Origin: Streptomyces scopuliridis RB72
GTDB taxonomy: Bacteria; Actinomycetota; Actinomycetes; Streptomycetales; Streptomycetaceae
DNA length: 64,000 nucleotides
Direction of reading: 5' to 3'
Assembly (NCBI RefSeq): GCF_000718095.1
Contig: NZ_JOEI01000003.1
Coordinates: 124,001 to 188,000 of the forward strand
Shown: piece by piece, positions 61,273 to 64,000 of the stretch
Position numbering within the stretch: the stretch's first letter is position 1
Layout: each line of letters opens with the position of its first letter
The notes under the pieces: generated by a model
Told to the model about the DNA's origin: nothing
The model's input: only the letters and a program-made list of their open reading frames with translations
Databases searched by the model: none
Program-made: the position numbers and the translations under genes

Positions 61273-61314
61273 ACGTCGAAGGGCCCCACCGCGAGCGGTG
61301 GGGCCCTTCGACGT
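61273..61314 (-). terminator. perfect 20-bp-arm palindrome at left att copy
   Basis: Arms 61273-61292 and 61295-61314 are exact inverted repeats, from ACGTCGAAGGGCCCC on the left. Located just past the 3' end of the tRNA-Ser fragment on its strand, it fits the rho-independent terminator of the ancestral tRNA gene. It would fold in either direction. Confidence 0.7.
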
Positions 61315-61332
61315 ATTGCCCGGTGAGAGCAA

Positions 61333-61389
61333 TGGCGGAGGATACGAGATTCGAACTCGTGAGGGGTTGCCCCCAACACGCTTTCCAAA
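61333..61389 (-). pseudogene. 3' half of tRNA-Ser(GGA), left att copy
   Basis: On the minus strand the sequence runs from the anticodon loop (T-T-T-G-G-A-A-A, anticodon GGA) through the long variable arm (a class II feature of tRNA-Ser) and the T-loop G-T-T-C-G-A-A-T-C to C-C-A. The 5' half (D arm, acceptor 5' strand) is absent: the bases beyond the anticodon do not form the partner stem. It is therefore an att core, not a functional tRNA. Confidence 0.8.
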
Positions 61390-61399
61390 CGTTCGTCCG

Positions 61400-61769
61400 G
61401 GGGTTTGGGCATGTGCGGGCGCGTCTTGGCCTGCGGCGGAGCAGTCGGTGGCGGGGATCCTGAACGGCCCCGGACGCATGTGAACGAGACCAGAGATGAG
61501 ACCACGGGCAAGGGTGTTTCGGCTGGTCAAGGCAGCGCTGTTGGTGTGGACGCGCGAGTGGACGTTGCGCGGATGACGCCCTGCTCCCGCCGGACGAAGG
61601 AAGCTGCACAACGGCCCCGGCGTATACCCGCCGGGGCCGCCCTTTCAGGTCGTTGCACGTGAGAGTGCGCGGACCCGGTTTTCATGCTACGCCTAAGGCG
61701 CCTTCTGTGACATAAAGGGGATTTCATGCCAATTCGGTTGACTCCTCCAGGGGACGCCTTCGTGTCGCG
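61400..61769. other. gap in the element, one terminator-like hairpin, no supported gene
   Basis: 370 bp without a credible gene. It includes the hairpin listed at 61612-61639. Small open frames here lack ribosome sites or recognisable content. Confidence 0.5.
61612..61639 (+). terminator. GC-rich 11-bp hairpin
   Basis: CGGCCCCGGCG (61612-61622) pairs with CGCCGGGGCCG (61629-61639) around a six-base loop TATACC, followed by CCCTTTC on the plus strand. A possible terminator; no gene ending immediately before it was found. Confidence 0.5.
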
Positions 61770-62042
61770 TCAGTCCCGTTCCTCCTCTTCGGCCTCCATG
61801 AGCCGGATTCCCTGGTGCGTCAGCGTGACCATCACGGGGGTGTTTCCTTGTGCCCAGTCGACGGTGACGAGTCCTTCGCCCACCAGATATGCGCAGGCGG
61901 CGGCCAGATCCTGGTCGGGGATCTGAAGATCGTCGCGCAGCTTCGCCCCGGTGACGCCAAGGAAGCGATTGCCTTCCGTGGTCTCGTACAGGGCCTTCGT
62001 GATCCTCTCGCGATAGAGCTTCCGCTCGTGCAGTGTTGCCAT
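61770..62042 (-). CDS. small winged-helix-like protein
   Basis: 90 residues from ATG 62042 (M-A-T-L-H-E-R-K-L-Y-R-E-R-I). The sequence V-T-G-A-K-L-R-D-D-L-Q-I-P-D-Q-D-L-A-A-A-C-A-Y-L-V-G-E-G-L-V-T-V-D-W reads like a winged helix-turn-helix with the recognition helix in D-Q-D-L-A-A-A-C-A-Y-L, ending in an acidic E-A-E-E-E-E-R-D. No family named. DNA binding is likely. It is the last of four minus-strand genes in the att-flanked element. Confidence 0.7.
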   Translation of the reverse strand: MATLHERKLYRERITKALYETTEGNRFLGVTGAKLRDDLQIPDQDLAAACAYLVGEGLVTVDWAQGNTPVMVTLTHQGIRLMEAEEEERD

Positions 62043-62132
62043 GATTACCACCAACTCGTGCCGGGCGCCGACTCGGAGCCTGCGGGCCATGCGCGGTAGT
62101 ACGCCTGCCCGTCGCCATTGCGGGCCCTCGTT

Positions 62133-62411
62133 TCAGATTTGGTCCGTTTGTGTGCGGGCGTCCCCGGAGGATCGACTGGATACCAGCCAAGGCTGCGCCG
62201 ACTCTGGTGTGTGGGTGGTGTCGATGGTGAGGTGGAGGCGGGTTCCGCCTGAGTCGTCGACGGGGTAGCTGCGCTGTTCGGTGGCGGCGAAGCGACGACG
62301 GAGAACATCTGCGACCTGACGGGCGGCTTCGGGGGACGCGGCGACGATGCGCACGTCAGCGCGCCCGGCCGAGGGGAGTTCTGGTGGCTTCATGGTGACC
62401 TCACTCATCAT
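62133..62411 (-). CDS. small hypothetical protein of the att-flanked element
   Basis: 92 residues. A V-R-I-V-A-A-S-P-E-A-A-R-Q-V-A-D-V-L-R-R-R-F core and a later R-L-H-L-T-I-D-T-T give a mixed alpha/beta pattern, with no membrane segment. Not recognised. Located between the winged-helix-like and small membrane-protein genes on the same strand. Confidence 0.65.
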   Translation of the reverse strand: MMSEVTMKPPELPSAGRADVRIVAASPEAARQVADVLRRRFAATEQRSYPVDDSGGTRLHLTIDTTHTPESAQPWLVSSRSSGDARTQTDQI

Positions 62412-62474
62412 CAGGGACGACAGGGATGACGTGTTGATGGGTGTGATGCCGTCGCGTCACACCCACCGCCCCAG

Positions 62475-62717
62475 TCAGAAAACGGTCGGTGCCATCCGCG
62501 GTCCCTCGGCGTGGCGCTCGTAGCGGATGGCCACGGGCGGATCAATGGGCTCGGTCGGCTGTCGGCTCGTGCGGTTCTGCCGTCCGGATCCCTGCGGGGC
62601 GTCGCCGTAGCGGAAGGCCGCGATCCGCTCGTCGTGCTGCGTGTTGAGCCGATGGATCAGGAACATTCCTCCCGCGATCATGACGACGATCGCGGCCACA
62701 GTGATGATCGTCTCCAC
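62475..62717 (-). CDS. small single-pass membrane protein
   Basis: 80 residues. The first 22 form one hydrophobic helix (I-I-T-V-A-A-I-V-V-M-I-A-G-G-M-F-L-I); the rest is polar with F-R-Y-G-D-A-P-Q-G-S-G-R-Q-N-R, probably cytoplasmic. Similar short proteins occur in Streptomyces integrated elements, where some affect plasmid spread, but no homology is established here. Start ATG 62717, 4 bases after the upstream DUF5994-type gene. Confidence 0.65.
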   Translation of the reverse strand: METIITVAAIVVMIAGGMFLIHRLNTQHDERIAAFRYGDAPQGSGRQNRTSRQPTEPIDPPVAIRYERHAEGPRMAPTVF

Positions 62718-62721
62718 GTCC

Positions 62722-63282
62722 TCACCTCGCTCGGGCGGAGGCCAGGAGCCCGGCTGGGTCCCCGGTCGCTGAGACGGCTCCGCCGTCGGTCTCCCACTCT
62801 TCTTCCCGCCACATCGCCTCCTGCGCGTGCCGGGTGGTGTTCTCGCTCGCCATCAGCGCACTGGCGGTGCGGAGGCCGCCGGGGGTGGCCGCGGCGGACA
62901 TCAGCCGGGCGGCAGCAGCAGCGCCGGTCTCCGGCGGGATCACCAACAGGTCCCAGCGACCTGTGGTGTAGGAGAGGAGGATCAGCTTGTTCGGGTCCTG
63001 CTCTTCGGCGAACCAGCCGACGTGCACCGTGTGCCCGGTCACCGGCACCTTTCGTGGCACCACGGGCCAGTGGGTCGGGTTCACCGTGACACGAGTGATC
63101 CGATCCCAGCGCGCGTCCAGCACCTTCATCAGAGCGGGAAGTTCGTGGAAGAGATCGCGAGAGCGGGGCCACCAGGCGCCGTCCAGGAGACCCGGAGGCG
63201 ATCCTGCCGGAGTGAAGGAGAGGCGGGCCGGTGACGAAGGTACACGCTCGCTGACGATCGTACGGTCGATGGTCGCGGTCAT
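62722..63282 (-). CDS. DUF5994 family protein
   Basis: 186 residues with the family features: R-L-S-F-T-P-A-G near the start, L-L-D-G-A-W-W-P-R-S-R-D at about 33, T-R-V-T-V-N-P-T-H-W, then G-H-T-V-H-V-G-W-F and W-D-L-L-V-I-P-P-E-T-G. These small actinobacterial proteins are of unknown function and are common on accessory islands. It is the first of four minus-strand genes of the att-flanked relic, and its product may not serve mobility. The stop-to-start gap to the next gene is 4 bases, so they are cotranscribed. Confidence 0.85.
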   Translation of the reverse strand: MTATIDRTIVSERVPSSPARLSFTPAGSPPGLLDGAWWPRSRDLFHELPALMKVLDARWDRITRVTVNPTHWPVVPRKVPVTGHTVHVGWFAEEQDPNKLILLSYTTGRWDLLVIPPETGAAAAARLMSAAATPGGLRTASALMASENTTRHAQEAMWREEEWETDGGAVSATGDPAGLLASARAR

Positions 63283-63549
63283 GGCGCGAACCTGTCCCCG
63301 GGGCTCCTCTTCGACGTCCCGGTGTTGTTGCTCGCCGGGAACGACACTGGCCTGAGAGTCGGTGTGCGAAGTACTCCCGGCCTCTTCACCCTACTCCGGC
63401 TGGCGGTCCGTGAAGGTGCGCGTGACCAGGAGCTTTCCTGGCGAACGCGGGTCCGGCTCGCCGCCGCGCGGCACGCCCGCGCCCCGGCACGCGGAGTGCG
63501 GTGAAGTGACGAGGCCACCTCGCCGGGCGTACGCAAACCCGGGAAGACG

Positions 63550-63792
63550 GCGGGACGGGCGCCTGCACGATGCTCGGCACACCGTCGCCACGGTCCTGCT
63601 CATCCTCGGTGTCCCTGAGCGAGTCGTGATGCAGATCGCGGGCTGGTCGTCCACCGCCATGGCGGTGCGCTACCAGCACGTGACGGGCGGCATCCTCGCC
63701 GACGTGGCGCAACGAGTCGGCGGGGGCTCATCTGGGAGGTGGCCAAGGACGCCGACGAGGGCAGGCCGGAAGGCTCCGAAGGGTCCCGTTGA
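63550..63792 (+). pseudogene. C-terminal fragment of a tyrosine integrase
   Basis: The catalytic C-terminus of a phage/plasmid-type tyrosine recombinase is readable: L-H-D-A-R-H-T-V-A-T (the H-x-x-R box), L-G-V-P-E-R-V-V-M-Q-I-A-G-W-S-S and the catalytic Tyr in V-R-Y-Q-H-V-T. No N-terminal two thirds precede it. Near 63722 a run of extra Gs shifts the frame; the other frame then continues I-W-E-V-A-K-D-A-D-E-G to a TGA at 63790, the proper integrase end. So it is both truncated and frameshifted. It sits 20 bases before the right terminator/att copy, the usual place for such an integrase. Confidence 0.8.
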
Positions 63793-63813
63793 GACTGTAG
63801 ATGAGACTACGAG

Positions 63814-63853
63814 CGTCGAAGGCCCCCGCTGCGAACAGCGGGGGCCTTCGACG
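63814..63853 (-). terminator. perfect 18-bp-arm palindrome at right att copy
   Basis: Arms 63814-63831 and 63836-63853 are exact inverted repeats around the loop CGAA. It is the counterpart of the left palindrome; the arms differ between copies in their inner bases, but each keeps perfect pairing. Confidence 0.7.
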
Positions 63854-63872
63854 TATTGCCCAGTGAGAGCAA

Positions 63873-63929
63873 TGGCGGAGGATACGAGATTCGAACTCGT
63901 GAGGGGTTGCCCCTAACACGCTTTCCAAA
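63873..63929 (-). pseudogene. 3' half of tRNA-Ser(GGA), right att copy
   Basis: Same fragment as the left copy, with one difference in the variable arm (A for G on the minus strand). The 5' half is again missing by the anticodon loop, so this too is an att-type core. Confidence 0.8.
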
Positions 63930-64000
63930 GGTTCGCCCGGCGGGTCGGTGACGCTCGGGGGCGTCCTGACCTGCGGCGGAGCGGGGTATTGGGCGGATGG

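Larger units (their letters stand above)
61263..63940. mobile_element. att-flanked relic element (CIME-like) at tRNA-Ser
   Basis: About 2.7 kb bounded by two near-identical direct repeats of roughly 135 bp, each made of a terminator palindrome followed by the 3' half of tRNA-Ser(GGA). Inside are four small minus-strand genes and, at the right end, the broken C-terminus of a tyrosine integrase on the plus strand. This is the structure expected of an element that integrated at the 3' end of a tRNA gene and lost its own recombination module, that is, a cis-mobilisable element. The intact tRNA is not within the window, so the order of integration events is unknown. Confidence 0.7.

Noticed and set aside
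61333..61389. Functional tRNA-Ser genes
   Set aside because: Both copies lack the 5' half: beyond the anticodon loop the sequence cannot form the anticodon stem, D arm or acceptor stem.

Overview
The window is high-GC (about 70% or more) actinobacterial chromosomal DNA. It is almost certainly Streptomyces: it carries a complete two-domain geosmin synthase, a DUF5753/DUF397 regulator pair, a SpoIIE-type phosphatase, GTG starts and many ATGA gene overlaps. All calls were made by reading the sequence; no database search was run.

Layout. 0-3 kb: end of a Scr1-type regulator with its DUF397 partner, a secreted M28 aminopeptidase and an HhH-GPD repair protein. 3.1-13 kb: geosmin synthase, then a same-strand acyl/polyketide-like set (KAS III, KAS II, acyl-CoA oxidase, ACP, second KAS II, SDR). 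13-20.4 kb: SpoIIE phosphatase, MASE1 membrane protein, an aldehyde dehydrogenase that has lost its catalytic Cys, a Pro-rich protein, an SBF-like transporter, a repeat-rich secreted protein and an isocitrate-lyase/PEP-mutase family enzyme. 20.6-30.8 kb: a Sll1717-type P-loop ATPase, then an efflux and regulator block (TetR, MFS, EamA, LysR, LysR, MFS), a broken flavin-type protein and a secreted propeller-like protein.

30.9-49.9 kb is the most remarkable part: a minus-strand run of nine tightly packed genes headed by a Crp/Fnr-type regulator. Read 5' to 3' it encodes a nucleotidyl-cyclase-like protein, an NTPase/HEAT-like protein, an SPFH-like protein, a small Pycsar-effector-like membrane protein, a membrane-anchored vWA protein, a tubulin/FtsZ-like protein, a large membrane protein, a pseudokinase-GTPase fusion and a GAP1-type protein. 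The domain set matches GTPase/tubulin/vWA conflict systems predicted by comparative genomics. Here it sits with a cyclase-like protein, a cyclic-nucleotide-binding regulator and a PycTM-like protein, which suggests a second-messenger-controlled membrane or cytoskeletal defence or stress device.

50-56 kb is a scarred zone: an LLM oxidoreductase, a caspase-like protease apparently cut off before any effector domain, a DUF4041/T5orf172 protein, a multiply deleted histidine kinase and several small orphan genes. 56.3-58.7 kb holds a cis-prenyltransferase translationally coupled to an MpaB/DUF2236-like oxygenase fused to EF-hands. 58.7-61.1 kb is a helicase-associated-domain protein. 61.2-63.95 kb is an att-flanked relic: two copies of the 3' half of tRNA-Ser(GGA) with terminator hairpins bracket four small genes and a broken tyrosine integrase.
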